A stretch of 64,000 nt of DNA, taken from contig NZ_AJTS01000051.1 in the NCBI RefSeq assembly GCF_000275725.1, positions 62,001 to 126,000 on the forward strand, read 5' to 3'. The translations under genes and the position numbers were made by a program. Below the pieces are notes generated by a model. That model was not told the DNA's origin. It was given only the letters and a program-made list of their open reading frames with translations, and made no database searches. The stretch's first letter is position 1. Each line of letters opens with the position of its first letter. This document shows positions 1 to 8,883 of the stretch, in pieces. Source of the DNA: Vreelandella stevensii S18214 (GTDB lineage: Bacteria > Pseudomonadota > Gammaproteobacteria > Pseudomonadales > Halomonadaceae).

Positions 1-73
1 CGCAACAGGATATCTTGAACCTGGCCCGGCGTTTGTTATTGTCGTGGTATATGCACCGATCAGGAGCCAGCCC

Positions 74-1333
74 ATGGCCAATACGGACCGCAGAACCTCA
101 CGTGTCACCAACGCTGCCAATGATTCCACCACTTCCTTTTCTATCCCCTCCAGCATGTCGGCCATGCTGCTGACCGGTCATGGCGATGTGGACATGTTGC
201 ACTACCGGCAGGACGTGCCCACGCCGCAGCCTGGGGCCGGTCAGGTGCTGGTGCGCGTCACGGCGACCGCGAAGAACAACACTGACCGCAAGGCCCGCGA
301 AGGGCTTTACCCCACCAGGGGCAAGGAGGAGGTCACCTCGTTCGCCATGGGCGGTGCCCCCACCTTGAGCTTTCCGCGTATCCAGGGGGCCGATGTGGTG
401 GGGCACATCGTGGCGGTGGGCGAGGGTGTCGATGCGCAGCGAGTGGGTGAGCGGGGGCTATTGGATTTCAATCTCTACCCGGATGATCGTCGCGACATCA
501 ATCTGGTGCCGGATTACTACGGACATGGTGCCGATGGGGGCTTCGCGGAATATATCGTGGTGCCTGCCGACCAGTTTCATCACATCGCCAACCCTGAATT
601 ACCAGATGCCCCTCTGGCGGCCATGGGAATGTGCTCCTATCAGACCGCCTACCACATGATGACGGCGGCCAACGTGCGGGCTGGCGAGCGGGTGCTGGTC
701 AGTGGAGCCAGCGGCGGGGTAGGAACGGCGCTGATTCAGCTGTGCCGGATCATCGGCGCCATTCCTTATGCCGTCAGCCAGCCCAGCAAAGCCGATGCCC
801 TATGCGGGCTGGGCGCGCAGGCGGTGATCGACCGAGGCGATTTGCCTACGTTCGTCGAGCGCGTGCTGCAGGCCACCGAAGGGCGGCCCATCGATGCGGT
901 CATGGACCTGGTGGGGGGCGACATGACCGACTTGTTCATCGACACCATGATCAGTGATATGTCGCAGCGCGCCACGTACCCGCGGCTGGCCATCGCTGGT
1001 GCCAGCGGTGGCAATCTCAGCGAAGTCATGTGGACACGCATCTACCTGTATCAGGTGCAAATCGTCGGGGTCTCCCATGGCACCCGTGAAGAAGCCGAAC
1101 AGCTGGTCGCCTGGATTCGCAGCGGCGAGCTGAAGCCGGTGCTGCACGGGACGTTCAAGCTGTCGCAGCTGCACGCGGCGGAGCGCTACTTCGTCAATCG
1201 CGGCAGCGACTATCTGGGCAAGATCGTGATCGTGCCCGATGCCCAGTGGGAGGCCCATGGGGAGCCGTTCGCGCTTCAGTCGGCTGATCTTCAATCTGCC
1301 GCTCTTCAATCGGAACGGGAGGCTCGCCAGTGA
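74..1333 (+). CDS. MDR-family NAD(P)-dependent oxidoreductase (quinone oxidoreductase-like)
   Basis: A 419-residue medium-chain dehydrogenase/reductase. The GroES-like half carries the GADVVGHIVAVGEG motif, and the Rossmann half begins with SGASGGVGTALIQL, the nucleotide-binding glycine motif. I see no structural-zinc cysteine cluster, so a quinone-oxidoreductase-like, probably zinc-independent, member is more likely than a classical alcohol dehydrogenase. The ATG at 74 has an AGGAG seven bases upstream; a later methionine (MSAMLL) is possible because the first 35 or so residues look unstructured. Its stop overlaps the GTG start of the racemase-family gene by 4 nt, so the two are probably co-translated and may share a hydroxyproline or related amino-acid catabolic pathway. 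That shared role is inference, and the substrate is unknown. Confidence 0.8.
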   Translation: MANTDRRTSRVTNAANDSTTSFSIPSSMSAMLLTGHGDVDMLHYRQDVPTPQPGAGQVLVRVTATAKNNTDRKAREGLYPTRGKEEVTSFAMGGAPTLSFPRIQGADVVGHIVAVGEGVDAQRVGERGLLDFNLYPDDRRDINLVPDYYGHGADGGFAEYIVVPADQFHHIANPELPDAPLAAMGMCSYQTAYHMMTAANVRAGERVLVSGASGGVGTALIQLCRIIGAIPYAVSQPSKADALCGLGAQAVIDRGDLPTFVERVLQATEGRPIDAVMDLVGGDMTDLFIDTMISDMSQRATYPRLAIAGASGGNLSEVMWTRIYLYQVQIVGVSHGTREEAEQLVAWIRSGELKPVLHGTFKLSQLHAAERYFVNRGSDYLGKIVIVPDAQWEAHGEPFALQSADLQSAALQSEREARQ

Positions 1334-2391
1334 ATACCGTGCATACCATCAAGCTGCTGGACACCCACGCGGGGGGCGACGTGAGCCGTATCGTCACCGC
1401 CGGGATCGATACGCTGCCGGGCAGCACGGTGCGTCAGCAAATGGAGTATCTGCGTGACGACGCCGATGGCCTCCGGCAGCTACTGCTGGGCGAGCCCTAT
1501 GGCATTCCGGAAATGTCGGTCGACCTGCTGGTGCCTGCCACCCATCCTGAAGCGGTGGCGGGGTACATCATCATGGAAGTGATGGGCTACCCGATCTACT
1601 CAGGCTCCAACACCTTGTGCACGGCCACGGCCGTTCTGGAAATGGGTATCGTGCCCAAGCAGGAGGGGCTTCAGCGCTTCAAGCTGGAAGCCCCGGCAGG
1701 CCTGGTGCAGATCGAAGCGCGGGTGCGCAACGGGGTCGTGGAGTCGGTGACCTGTGAAGGCTTGCCCAGCTATATCGACAGCTATCGCGATACTCTTCTG
1801 GTGCCGGGCATTGGCGACGTCACCTACTCGGTTGCCTACAGCGGCGGCTTCTATGCGCTGGTCGATGCCGAGGCGCTGGGCTTCAAGCTGGTACGGGACG
1901 AAGAGGCCGCGCTGGCGGCCTGTGCCCACAAGATCATCGAGGCCATCCAGGCTCACCGAGGGTTTTCCCACTACACCCTGGGCGATGTGGGGCCGCTGCC
2001 CTTTCTACACTTCATGGGGCCTGAAGAGCCGGTGGCGCAGGGCTATGTGCGTTCGCGCTCTGCCACCTACGTGCACCCAGGGGTGATTTGCCGCAGCACC
2101 ACCGGCACCGGCACCTCGGCACGCTTGGCGCTGATGCATCATGAAGGGCGGCTGGCGCCGGGCGACAAGCTGGAAACCGTCTCGTTGAGAGAAACCGGGT
2201 TTATCGGCACCTTTACAGGCACCCACCAGGAAGGTGCCTATCAGGTGGTGGAAAATACCATTACCGGGCGCAGCTATGTGCTGGCCGATTCCACCATCGT
2301 GATCAACTGCGACGACCCGATGGTCGCCTGTGGTGAGCTGCACCATATCTTGAGTGATCGGCACGCCCAGCCTGCGCCGGTCAAGGAGTAG
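1330..2391 (+). CDS. Proline racemase / hydroxyproline epimerase-dehydratase family protein
   Basis: A 353-residue member of the proline racemase superfamily, recognisable from the N-terminal DTHAGGD motif, the GYPIYSGSNT motif near residue 90 and RSTTGTGTSA near residue 258. Characterised members use two cysteines (racemase, 4-hydroxyproline epimerase) or Cys/Thr (trans-3-hydroxyproline dehydratase) at these positions. Here the first is Ser91 and the second Thr258, and the usual His after the first Cys-Gly is Ser93. A dehydration-type reaction on a proline derivative or related acid is therefore more plausible than racemisation, but the substrate cannot be read from sequence. The GTG start overlaps the upstream oxidoreductase stop (GTGA), indicating an operon. 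Confidence 0.85.
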   Translation: MNTVHTIKLLDTHAGGDVSRIVTAGIDTLPGSTVRQQMEYLRDDADGLRQLLLGEPYGIPEMSVDLLVPATHPEAVAGYIIMEVMGYPIYSGSNTLCTATAVLEMGIVPKQEGLQRFKLEAPAGLVQIEARVRNGVVESVTCEGLPSYIDSYRDTLLVPGIGDVTYSVAYSGGFYALVDAEALGFKLVRDEEAALAACAHKIIEAIQAHRGFSHYTLGDVGPLPFLHFMGPEEPVAQGYVRSRSATYVHPGVICRSTTGTGTSARLALMHHEGRLAPGDKLETVSLRETGFIGTFTGTHQEGAYQVVENTITGRSYVLADSTIVINCDDPMVACGELHHILSDRHAQPAPVKE

Positions 2392-2581
2392 CGTCATCGC
2401 CGATGTCCAGGTAGCCGGCCTGTTCGATACGCGCCCAAACGGGCGCTTTCTCGGCGTCGCTCATGCTTCCCCAGCAGGCAATCTCATCCAGAGTGCGCCC
2501 ACAGCCGCTGCACAGGGCCGTCTCGGGGTTCATCTGGCAAATATGGCGGCAGGGTGACACAGGGCGAGGCTGGTTGGGCAT
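2381..2581 (-). CDS. DUF1289 domain-containing protein
   Basis: A 66-residue protein matching the DUF1289 pattern: PCRHIC at residues 10-15, then CSGCGRTLDEIACW around 24-37 and a following MSDAEK stretch. The four cysteines (C-x3-C ... C-x2-C) suggest a small metal-binding fold. The family has no established function. It converges on the racemase-family gene, overlapping its 3' end by 11 nt. Confidence 0.85.
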   Translation of the reverse strand: MPNQPRPVSPCRHICQMNPETALCSGCGRTLDEIACWGSMSDAEKAPVWARIEQAGYLDIGDDATP

Positions 2582-2629
2582 GGGCGTCGTGGTATCCAGT
2601 TCGAAATGGGGGAGGGTTCGCGGCGGGCG

Positions 2630-3043
2630 TCACAGCGGCACTTTACCACGCAGCGACTTGATCTTGCCCTTGCGGGTCTTGTGGTCCACCCGCCGCCGCT
2701 GGGAGCCTTTGGTGGGCTTGGTGGGGCGGCGCGTTTTCGGCGTGCGGGCCACGCTTTGAATCAACGCCTGCAAGCGGTTCAAGGCGTCTTCCTTGTTCAG
2801 CTCCAGCGTGCGAAAGCTCTGCGCCTTGATGATGACCACGCCCTCCTTGCTGATCCGCTGGTCGGACAGCGCCATCAGCCGCTCCTTGTAGGTAGGGGGC
2901 AGCGTCGAGCGCGCAATGTCGAAGCGCAGATGCACGGCAGAGGCGACTTTATTGACGTTCTGGCCGCCCGCTCCCTGGGCTCGAATCTGGCTGATATCGA
3001 TTTCCCAATCGGCCAGCGTGACGCTATTGGAAATAGTGAGCAT
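2630..3043 (-). CDS. arfB: Alternative ribosome-rescue factor ArfB (peptidyl-tRNA hydrolase)
   Basis: A 137-residue YaeJ/ArfB homologue. The release-factor GGQ motif lies in RAQGAGGQNVNK near residues 21-32. The C-terminal tail is strongly basic (many Lys and Arg between residues 103 and 137), matching the tail that enters the empty mRNA channel of stalled ribosomes. The protein hydrolyses peptidyl-tRNA on non-stop complexes. Length and domain order fit ArfB rather than RF1/RF2. It lies 48 nt upstream of, and on the same strand as, the DUF1289 gene. Confidence 0.93.
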   Translation of the reverse strand: MLTISNSVTLADWEIDISQIRAQGAGGQNVNKVASAVHLRFDIARSTLPPTYKERLMALSDQRISKEGVVIIKAQSFRTLELNKEDALNRLQALIQSVARTPKTRRPTKPTKGSQRRRVDHKTRKGKIKSLRGKVPL

Positions 3044-3139
3044 TCAATTCTCTGGTAACTTATGAACTTACAAGGCTAGCACACTTGACAGCCGCAAGGC
3101 TCCACGGCCTGGTAACAGGCGTTCCCTACGACAATGAAT

Positions 3140-3168
3140 ACCTCTTATGCAAAGAGAGGTGATTTTTT
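3140..3168 (+). terminator. Terminator-like hairpin in the leader of the flavin reductase gene
   Basis: ACCTCT (3140-3145) pairs with AGAGGT (3155-3160) across a 9-nt loop, followed after two bases by six T. No plus-strand gene ends nearby, because the two genes just upstream are on the other strand. It would therefore act within the 5' leader of the gene at 3230 or stop antisense readthrough. The stem is only 6 bp. Confidence 0.4.
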
Positions 3169-3229
3169 CTGATGAGTGAGTGGCTTTATGGGCAGCAACG
3201 CTGGTCCCATGGCCTGATAAGGAGTTTGC

Positions 3230-3841
3230 ATGGATACCCTGCTGGACACCTCGCCACTGAGTGCCGGAACACTGTATCGCCTGCTGTCGGGCAGCATTTG
3301 CCCAAGGCCCATTGCCTGGGTGGCCACCCAGGATGGCCAGGGCAACGCCAACCTGGCGCCGTTTTCGTTTTTCAACGTGGCCAGTATCGACCCTCCCATT
3401 CTGGCTTTTGCGCCGCTGCTGGATGGCAGCGCCCAGCCCAAGGACACCCTGCGCAACCTGGAAGACGTCGGCGAGTGCGTGGTGCATGTGGGCACCGAAG
3501 GCTTGATCGAAGCGCTCAATACCACCAGCGCCAGCCTGCCGCCCCAGGAAGACGAGTTTGCCTTGGCAGGACTGGAAAAGATGGCCATGCCCGGTGTGCG
3601 CGTGCCGCGTATTGCGGCGGCGCCCATCGCCTTTGGCTGCCAGCGAGTACAGGTGATCCGCTTCGGGGATCAGCCGCTGGCAGGCAGCCTGATCCTGGTC
3701 AAAGTGGTATCGATCCACGCCGATGAGTCCGTCTGGGATGGCCGCCACGTTCACTTGGATGTGCTGCAGCCGGTAGGCCGCCTGGCAGGCAGTGACTATG
3801 TCAGAGTCAGCGACCGGTTTGCCCTGAGCCGTCCTGATTAG
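3230..3841 (+). CDS. Flavin reductase family protein (FMN-binding split barrel)
   Basis: A 203-residue flavoredoxin/flavin-reductase-like protein. The motifs PRPIAWVAT, NLAPFSFFNVASIDPPILAF and a central NVVHxxTE-type stretch (ECVVHVGTEG) are typical of the split-barrel family that binds FMN and reduces flavin or transfers electrons to a partner. Length matches the family. The ATG at 3230 follows AAGGAG with good spacing. The next gene starts 78 nt downstream but has its own sigma-28-like promoter, so co-regulation is not implied. Confidence 0.85.
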   Translation: MDTLLDTSPLSAGTLYRLLSGSICPRPIAWVATQDGQGNANLAPFSFFNVASIDPPILAFAPLLDGSAQPKDTLRNLEDVGECVVHVGTEGLIEALNTTSASLPPQEDEFALAGLEKMAMPGVRVPRIAAAPIAFGCQRVQVIRFGDQPLAGSLILVKVVSIHADESVWDGRHVHLDVLQPVGRLAGSDYVRVSDRFALSRPD

Positions 3842-3867
3842 AAACATCAGTATCTTTAGGCTGTGAC

Positions 3868-3894
3868 TAAAGTCTTAGGCGTTTTGGCCGATGA
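3868..3894 (+). promoter_or_regulatory. Sigma-28 (FliA) promoter for the binding protein-chemoreceptor operon
   Basis: TAAA at 3868-3871, exactly 15 nt, then GCCGATGA at 3887-3894. This matches the flagellar sigma factor consensus TAAA-N15-GCCGATAA with one mismatch. Transcription would begin a few bases before the ATG at 3920. The nearby in-frame GTG at 3863 lies upstream of this element and would not be on the transcript. Confidence 0.75.
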
Positions 3895-3919
3895 AAGGCT
3901 AAACCCTGAGGATAAAAAA

Positions 3920-5086
3920 ATGAAAATATCACGAGTATTGGTATTGCTGGCCTGGGTGCTGGTGTCGCCCGTGGCGGCAGCGGAGTTGAAAGTAGGTATC
4001 GTCGCGCCGCTGAGTGGTGCAGCCGCTCCCTTGGGGGTCGGCATGCAGCAGGGTATCGAGGCTTATTTTGCCAAAGTAAATGCCGAAGGTGGCGTCAACG
4101 GGCAGTCGCTGGTACTGCAAGCCTTCGACGATCAATACTCGCCGCTACCCGCCGCCGCGCATACCCGGCAGCTGATCAGTGATAGCTCCCTGCTGGCGGC
4201 CATCGGTAACGTCGGCACGCCCACTGCTGCCGTGACCATCCCCATCCATAACCAGCACAGCACGCTGCTGTACGGCGCCTTTACCGGCGCGGGTATCTTG
4301 CGTCGTTCACCCCCCGACCGCTATGTGATCAACTACCGAGCAAGCTATGTGCAGGAAACCGCCGCCATGGTGGCGGGGCTATTGGAAGCGGGTATCCAGC
4401 CCGAAGAGATCGCCTTTTTCACGCAGAACGACAGCTTTGGTGATGCAGGTTACAATGGCGCGCTGCGCGCCTTGCACGAAGAGGGCTTCACCGACACCTC
4501 ACAGCTGGCCCACGGCCGTTTTACACGCGGTACCCGCAATGTTCACCAAGGGCTGGCAACCATTCTTCAGGCACCTGTCGTGCCTCGTGCGGTGATCATT
4601 GTCGGCACCTTTGGCCCCGCTGCCGATTTTATCCGCGAAGCGCGTCAGGACCTGCCGGATAGCGTGTTTCTGAACGTCTCTTTCGTGGGTAGCCAGGCCC
4701 TGCTGGAGGCGCTGGGGCCACTGGCCGAAGGCGTGATCGTGACTCAGGTCGTGCCGCCACTGGATGCTGATCTGCCAGCCGTGGAAGAGTACCGCCAGGC
4801 GTTGGCAGCGCATGTGCCCGGCAGCGAGCCGGATTTCATCTCGCTGGAGGGATATCTGGCCGCCAAGCTGTTCGTGGAAGGGGTGAAAGCCGCCGGTGAA
4901 AACCCGGATAGGCAAGCCATCGTGGAAGGCTTGCTGGGCTTGGGTACCATCGATATTGGCGTGGGTGAGCCGCTGACCCTGGGGGAAGGAGACCATCAGG
5001 CCAGCGATGCCGTGTGGGCAACCGTCATTCGTAACGGCCAGTTCGAGCCGGTCGATTGGGCGAACGTCGCAGCATCCTTTGAATAG
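3920..5086 (+). CDS. Periplasmic substrate-binding protein, branched-chain amino acid (type 1) class
   Basis: A 388-residue protein with a clear Sec signal peptide (MKISRVLVLLAWVLVSPVAAA, cleavage near AAA|EL) followed by the type-1 periplasmic binding fold: KVGIVAPLSGAAAPLG at the start of lobe 1 and FFTQNDSFGDAGYNGA near the hinge. It resembles LivK/urea-type ABC binding proteins, but no permease or ATPase gene is near. It sits directly downstream of a FliA-type promoter and 29 nt before a chemoreceptor gene. I infer that it captures a ligand for chemotaxis rather than, or in addition to, transport. The start was chosen from the signal peptide and the promoter position. Confidence 0.85.
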   Translation: MKISRVLVLLAWVLVSPVAAAELKVGIVAPLSGAAAPLGVGMQQGIEAYFAKVNAEGGVNGQSLVLQAFDDQYSPLPAAAHTRQLISDSSLLAAIGNVGTPTAAVTIPIHNQHSTLLYGAFTGAGILRRSPPDRYVINYRASYVQETAAMVAGLLEAGIQPEEIAFFTQNDSFGDAGYNGALRALHEEGFTDTSQLAHGRFTRGTRNVHQGLATILQAPVVPRAVIIVGTFGPAADFIREARQDLPDSVFLNVSFVGSQALLEALGPLAEGVIVTQVVPPLDADLPAVEEYRQALAAHVPGSEPDFISLEGYLAAKLFVEGVKAAGENPDRQAIVEGLLGLGTIDIGVGEPLTLGEGDHQASDAVWATVIRNGQFEPVDWANVAASFE

Positions 5087-5115
5087 CATAACCTCTGACA
5101 CAGCGAATACCCCTG

Positions 5116-7254
5116 ATGAAAAAGACGATAAGCATACGAGCCATGCTCATTAGCCTATTCGCGGCCGCCGTTTTGGGCGCGGTGGTACTGGCAGGCACTG
5201 GCTGGATGACCAATCAGCGGTTGATCAACGTCCAGCACCTGATCACCAGCGATGTACTTCCTTTGCAGGATGCCAGCCGCAGCATGGTGCTGACCATGGG
5301 CGCGTTTGGTCAGCGCCATGCCGACCTGCTGGCGGCCGACAGCGTGGAAGAGCTGGACAGCGTGACGTCGCGTAGTGCGTTGAACGAACGCTTTGCCAGC
5401 GCACGAGATGGATTGGAGCGCAGTAGCCAATCGGCGCTATCGAGCCAGCTGAGTGCGCTGGATACCCACTATCAGAGTTTGCTGGCGGGTGATGAAACAC
5501 TGGAAGGGGTACGGCGTGACGTCTTGAGCCTGTCTGCACAAATGGCGGAGCAGCTGCAGAGGATGCAGACCGCCATCACCACGGTGATGCACAGCGCTGA
5601 AGACATTGCCGGCCGCACGGCGCTGGCGCAGGTTCGTGAAGAGCGTCGTCAGCGTGAGCTGATGGAAGCCTGGCGTGAAGAGGGCACGACCACGCTACCC
5701 ACGCAGCTGCTGGATACCATGTTCGCCTCTAGGGTGGACATTGGTCGCTTGAGCGGTAATGCGCGTATGGCGCTGGCCACCTTGTCAGATCTGGGGCGCC
5801 AGATGAGGCAGGTGGAGAGTGTGGATGCGCTGGTCAATTTGCGTACCAATGAAATCGCCCAGCAGGTGACGCTGGCGCGCCAGTCGCTGGCCGCCATCGC
5901 GGAGGCGCCGAGTACTACCGTCGAACAGCGTGCGCTGATCGGTGAGCTGGACTCGGTGATTGCTGACCTGAACGCGCTGATGGTGGAAGATGCCAACTCC
6001 GTTTACGCATTGCGTCAACAGCAGCTTGCCCAACGGGAGCAGGTACAGACGGCTCTCACGAGCGTTGCGCAGGCGTCCAGCGAGATGCGCGACGTGCTGA
6101 ACGATATCGAATCCTACACCGTCGAGCGTGCCGCCAGTGCCAGCAGCGAAGCGGAAACGTTGGCCAACGCTGGCCGTACGCTGCTAGTGATGGTCACGTT
6201 GGCCGTCATCAGCGTGCTGGCCATTTTTGGTTGGCGCACGCTGGTGCGGGTACTAGGTCCGTTGGTCGCCATGCGCCGTCAAATGGAAAACATCAGTGGC
6301 GCTGCGGGTGAAAATGCCGATCTCTCCATGCGCCTGGCGCTGGCCCACAATGATGAAGCCGGGCAAACCGCCCAGGCGTTCAATCAGATGATGGACACCT
6401 TCGAAGCCATGGTGGCGCAGATTCGTGAAAGTGCCGAAGCCATTGCTGCCAGTAGCCGCCAGATTGCTGCTGGCAACGAGAACCTGTCCCAGCGTACCGA
6501 CCAGCAGGCGTCCTCGTTGGCAGAAACCGCGTCCAGCCTCGAACAGATTACCGCCACGGTCAAACAGACGGCGGACTACGCCGAACAGGCCAAGGATGCC
6601 AGCACCAACGTCGATGGGCGGGCACGCTCGGCGGGGGATGTTGCCCAGCGTACCACTGCTGCCATGAGCGACATTCGCCAGGCCAGCGAGAAAATCACCT
6701 CGATCATCAAGGCCATCGACGATATCGCCTTCCAGACCAACCTGCTGGCCCTGAATGCGTCGGTCGAGGCGGCTCGCGCGGGAGAACAAGGGCGTGGGTT
6801 TGCGGTGGTCGCCCAGGAAGTTCGCAAGCTGGCAGGGCGCAGCGCCGAAGAGGCCGCCCAGATTCGCCATCTGGTTGACGACAGCGTGCAAAAAGTCAGC
6901 GAGGGTGAGCAGCTGGTGACGGCTTCCAGCCAGCACCTGCAGGAGATCATCGACAGCCTGACGGAGGTGACCCGCTATGTCACTGAAATTGCCGATGCCA
7001 CCAAAGAGCAGTCGGCGGGTATCGATCAGATCAATCAGGCGATTTCGCAGCTGGATCAGGTGACTCACCAGAACGCGCGCCTGGTTCAGGAGGCCACCAC
7101 GGCAAGCCACACGCTGGATGAGCGTGCGGGTGACATGCACTCCCTGGTCAGCCGCTTTCAGGTGAGCCACGATGCCGGGCGTCCGCCTGTAGCGCTGCCC
7201 TCGCAGTCTCGGTCTCAACTACAGCCACAGCCACAGCCCGCCCGCTTGAAATAG
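5116..7254 (+). CDS. Methyl-accepting chemotaxis protein with large periplasmic domain
   Basis: A 712-residue chemoreceptor. It has one membrane helix at about residues 10-30, a helical periplasmic region of roughly 320 residues, a second helix near 353-373, a HAMP region, and then the signalling domain with the highly conserved hairpin tip ([33 protein letters not shown], described by its core [16 protein letters not shown]). The periplasmic region is about twice the size of a four-helix-bundle sensor. The C-terminus is Gln/Pro-rich and lacks a CheR/CheB-tethering pentapeptide. Its position behind a binding-protein gene and a sigma-28 promoter suggests that the binding protein is its ligand-loaded partner. 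Confidence 0.92.
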   Translation: MKKTISIRAMLISLFAAAVLGAVVLAGTGWMTNQRLINVQHLITSDVLPLQDASRSMVLTMGAFGQRHADLLAADSVEELDSVTSRSALNERFASARDGLERSSQSALSSQLSALDTHYQSLLAGDETLEGVRRDVLSLSAQMAEQLQRMQTAITTVMHSAEDIAGRTALAQVREERRQRELMEAWREEGTTTLPTQLLDTMFASRVDIGRLSGNARMALATLSDLGRQMRQVESVDALVNLRTNEIAQQVTLARQSLAAIAEAPSTTVEQRALIGELDSVIADLNALMVEDANSVYALRQQQLAQREQVQTALTSVAQASSEMRDVLNDIESYTVERAASASSEAETLANAGRTLLVMVTLAVISVLAIFGWRTLVRVLGPLVAMRRQMENISGAAGENADLSMRLALAHNDEAGQTAQAFNQMMDTFEAMVAQIRESAEAIAASSRQIAAGNENLSQRTDQQASSLAETASSLEQITATVKQTADYAEQAKDASTNVDGRARSAGDVAQRTTAAMSDIRQASEKITSIIKAIDDIAFQTNLLALNASVEAARAGEQGRGFAVVAQEVRKLAGRSAEEAAQIRHLVDDSVQKVSEGEQLVTASSQHLQEIIDSLTEVTRYVTEIADATKEQSAGIDQINQAISQLDQVTHQNARLVQEATTASHTLDERAGDMHSLVSRFQVSHDAGRPPVALPSQSRSQLQPQPQPARLK

Positions 7255-7279
7255 CCGGTTCTCCACGGCCCCTTCCTCG

Positions 7280-7308
7280 ACAGCGAACGCCCCGGCGTTC
7301 GCTGTTTG
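7280..7308 (+). terminator. Rho-independent terminator after the chemoreceptor gene
   Basis: An 11-bp perfect stem (7280-7290 with 7295-7305) closes on a CCCG loop and is followed by a short T run. It lies 25 nt past the chemoreceptor stop codon. Confidence 0.8.
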
Positions 7309-7378
7309 CATGTCAAACGGTTGAACTTTAACGCGCTTGCCTACACTGATAAGGAGTGACCAAAGACGAGGAGGCAAG

Positions 7379-8005
7379 ATGACGACGCTAGTGATAGGTG
7401 CCAATGGCCAAATTGGTCAACAGTTTTGTGCTCTGGCCAAACAGGCAGGCACGCCCATCAAGGCGATGATCCGTCATCAGGAGCAGGCGGCATGGTTTGA
7501 AGAGCGCGGCATTCCCACCGTCATCGCCGACCTGGAAGGTGAGCTGGAGCATGCCTTCGAAGGGTGCGACCAGGTCGTGTTCACCGCAGGATCCGGGCCG
7601 CATACCGGGCCGGACAAAACCCTGTTGATCGACCTGTTCGGCGCCATCCGCGCGGCGGATATCGCCAGCCAGCGCGGACTGTCACGCTATATCATGGTCA
7701 GTGCGCTGCGCGCTGAAAAACCTCTGGAAGCCCCGCAGAACATGCGCCCCTACATGGCGGCCAAGTTCGCTGCCGATGCGCACCTGCGCCGTAGCAATAT
7801 CTCCTACGTGATTCTCAAGCCGGGGCGGCTCACCGATGATGCTCCCAGTCACAAGTTTGCCAGTAGTGTCGAAGAAGCCGGTGATAATCGCATCTCGCGT
7901 GCCAATGTGGCCCATGCCCTGCTGAGGGTCGTGCAGACTCCCTCGATCATTGACCGCGACATCACCCTGCTGGATGGTAAGCGGCCCATCGATGCGTTGC
8001 TATAA
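7379..8005 (+). CDS. Atypical SDR / NAD(P)H-binding oxidoreductase (YwnB-like)
   Basis: A 208-residue Rossmann protein starting MTTLVIGANGQIGQQ, whose GxxGxxG motif at residues 7-13 places it in the atypical short-chain dehydrogenase group with NAD(P)H-binding folds. Downstream features fit the family: VVFTAGSG, a YIMVSA stretch and YVILKPGRL. There is no canonical catalytic YxxxK, so it may act as an NmrA-like sensor or a reductase of unknown substrate. The ATG at 7379 follows GAGGAGG. It stands alone between a terminator and a small unknown gene. Confidence 0.75.
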   Translation: MTTLVIGANGQIGQQFCALAKQAGTPIKAMIRHQEQAAWFEERGIPTVIADLEGELEHAFEGCDQVVFTAGSGPHTGPDKTLLIDLFGAIRAADIASQRGLSRYIMVSALRAEKPLEAPQNMRPYMAAKFAADAHLRRSNISYVILKPGRLTDDAPSHKFASSVEEAGDNRISRANVAHALLRVVQTPSIIDRDITLLDGKRPIDALL

Positions 8006-8125
8006 CGTATGGCTCAGATGTTCGCCCAAGGCCTCCAGGAGGCTTTCACTGGAGCACTGGTTTCCCATGCATAGCCAGCGATGTGGTAGCGTGGCCACTT
8101 TTCCCGCCTGATCCAGGATGCCGCC

Positions 8126-8521
8126 ATGAGGGACGCTGACATGCACTCAACCAGACACTCTCCATCGGAGGTGACCGCCATGCAGGCAACGGCTTTGCTC
8201 GCCTGCCGAGTGCGCGCGCTGCTCGAGCAAGCGCCTCGGCAGGCCCTGCCCATGACCTACCAGCAAGTGGCGGCTGCCCTGGGGCTCACCCCGCCGGGCA
8301 CCATTGCGCAAGTGGCCAATGCGCTTGAATGGCTCATGGAGGAGGACGTGGCGGCAGGGCGGCCTCTGGTCGCGGCGTTGGTCATCAGTCGGCGTGGCGA
8401 GGATCGTCCGGCCCGTGGATTTTTCGAAAAAGCCGTGGCGCTGGGACGCTTTCCGCAGGACCCCACGGCCCATGCACAGCACTACCTGGCTGAGCGCGAG
8501 GAGGTCATGAATCGCCGTTGA
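8126..8521 (+). CDS. Conserved hypothetical protein, winged-helix-like
   Basis: A 131-residue protein of unknown function. The central part (MTYQQVAAALGL, then PGTIAQVANALEWLMEEDVAAGRP) looks like a small winged-helix unit, followed by AALVISRRG and ARGFFEKAVALGR; I have seen this general pattern in unannotated proteobacterial proteins. The first 18 residues look poorly conserved, and a start at the internal ATG (residue 19, MQATALL) is possible. It ends 1 nt from the convergent DUF3820 gene. No function is proposed. Confidence 0.6.
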   Translation: MRDADMHSTRHSPSEVTAMQATALLACRVRALLEQAPRQALPMTYQQVAAALGLTPPGTIAQVANALEWLMEEDVAAGRPLVAALVISRRGEDRPARGFFEKAVALGRFPQDPTAHAQHYLAEREEVMNRR

Positions 8522-8522
8522 C

Positions 8523-8735
8523 TCACGCCTTGCGCAGCGGGTCGAGCAGGCCACTCAGGCCGTTATGGTCGATTTCATGCATCAAGTGCAGCAAGTGGCC
8601 AATCTCCCCGGTGGGAAAGCCCTCCCGGGCAAACCAGTTGAGGTAGGGGCCCGGTAAATCAGCTATCAGCCATCCTTCGTACTTACCAAAGGGCATTTTG
8701 CGTGAGACCAGCTTTTCGAGGTCTTCGGGTTTCAT
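8523..8735 (-). CDS. DUF3820 family protein
   Basis: A 70-residue protein with the DUF3820 signature MPFGKYEGWLIADLPGPYLNWF. The family is found near nucleic-acid enzymes and lacks an assigned role. The start is supported by AAGGAA upstream on the minus strand. It is convergent with the hypothetical gene before it and divergent from mqo, leaving about 150 nt that must hold both promoters. Confidence 0.85.
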   Translation of the reverse strand: MKPEDLEKLVSRKMPFGKYEGWLIADLPGPYLNWFAREGFPTGEIGHLLHLMHEIDHNGLSGLLDPLRKA

Positions 8736-8883
8736 ACGTTAATTCCTTTCATTCTCATTTAAGCGTTCTTTTATGTTTCCGCGCCCGCGGTTTTTTGTTA
8801 GACTTTCGTCGACAATATACCCCCCCTCGACGCTGGGCGCTCACTGCTCCGGCACGTCATTTCTGTATCGTCAGGGACATGAC

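Noticed and set aside
3044-3229. FMN riboswitch before the flavin reductase
   Set aside because: No RFN-type conserved blocks; only a short hairpin with a T run.
3863-3919. Longer start (GTG at 3863) for the binding protein
   Set aside because: It would precede the sigma-28 -10 element and place a polar leader in front of the signal peptide.
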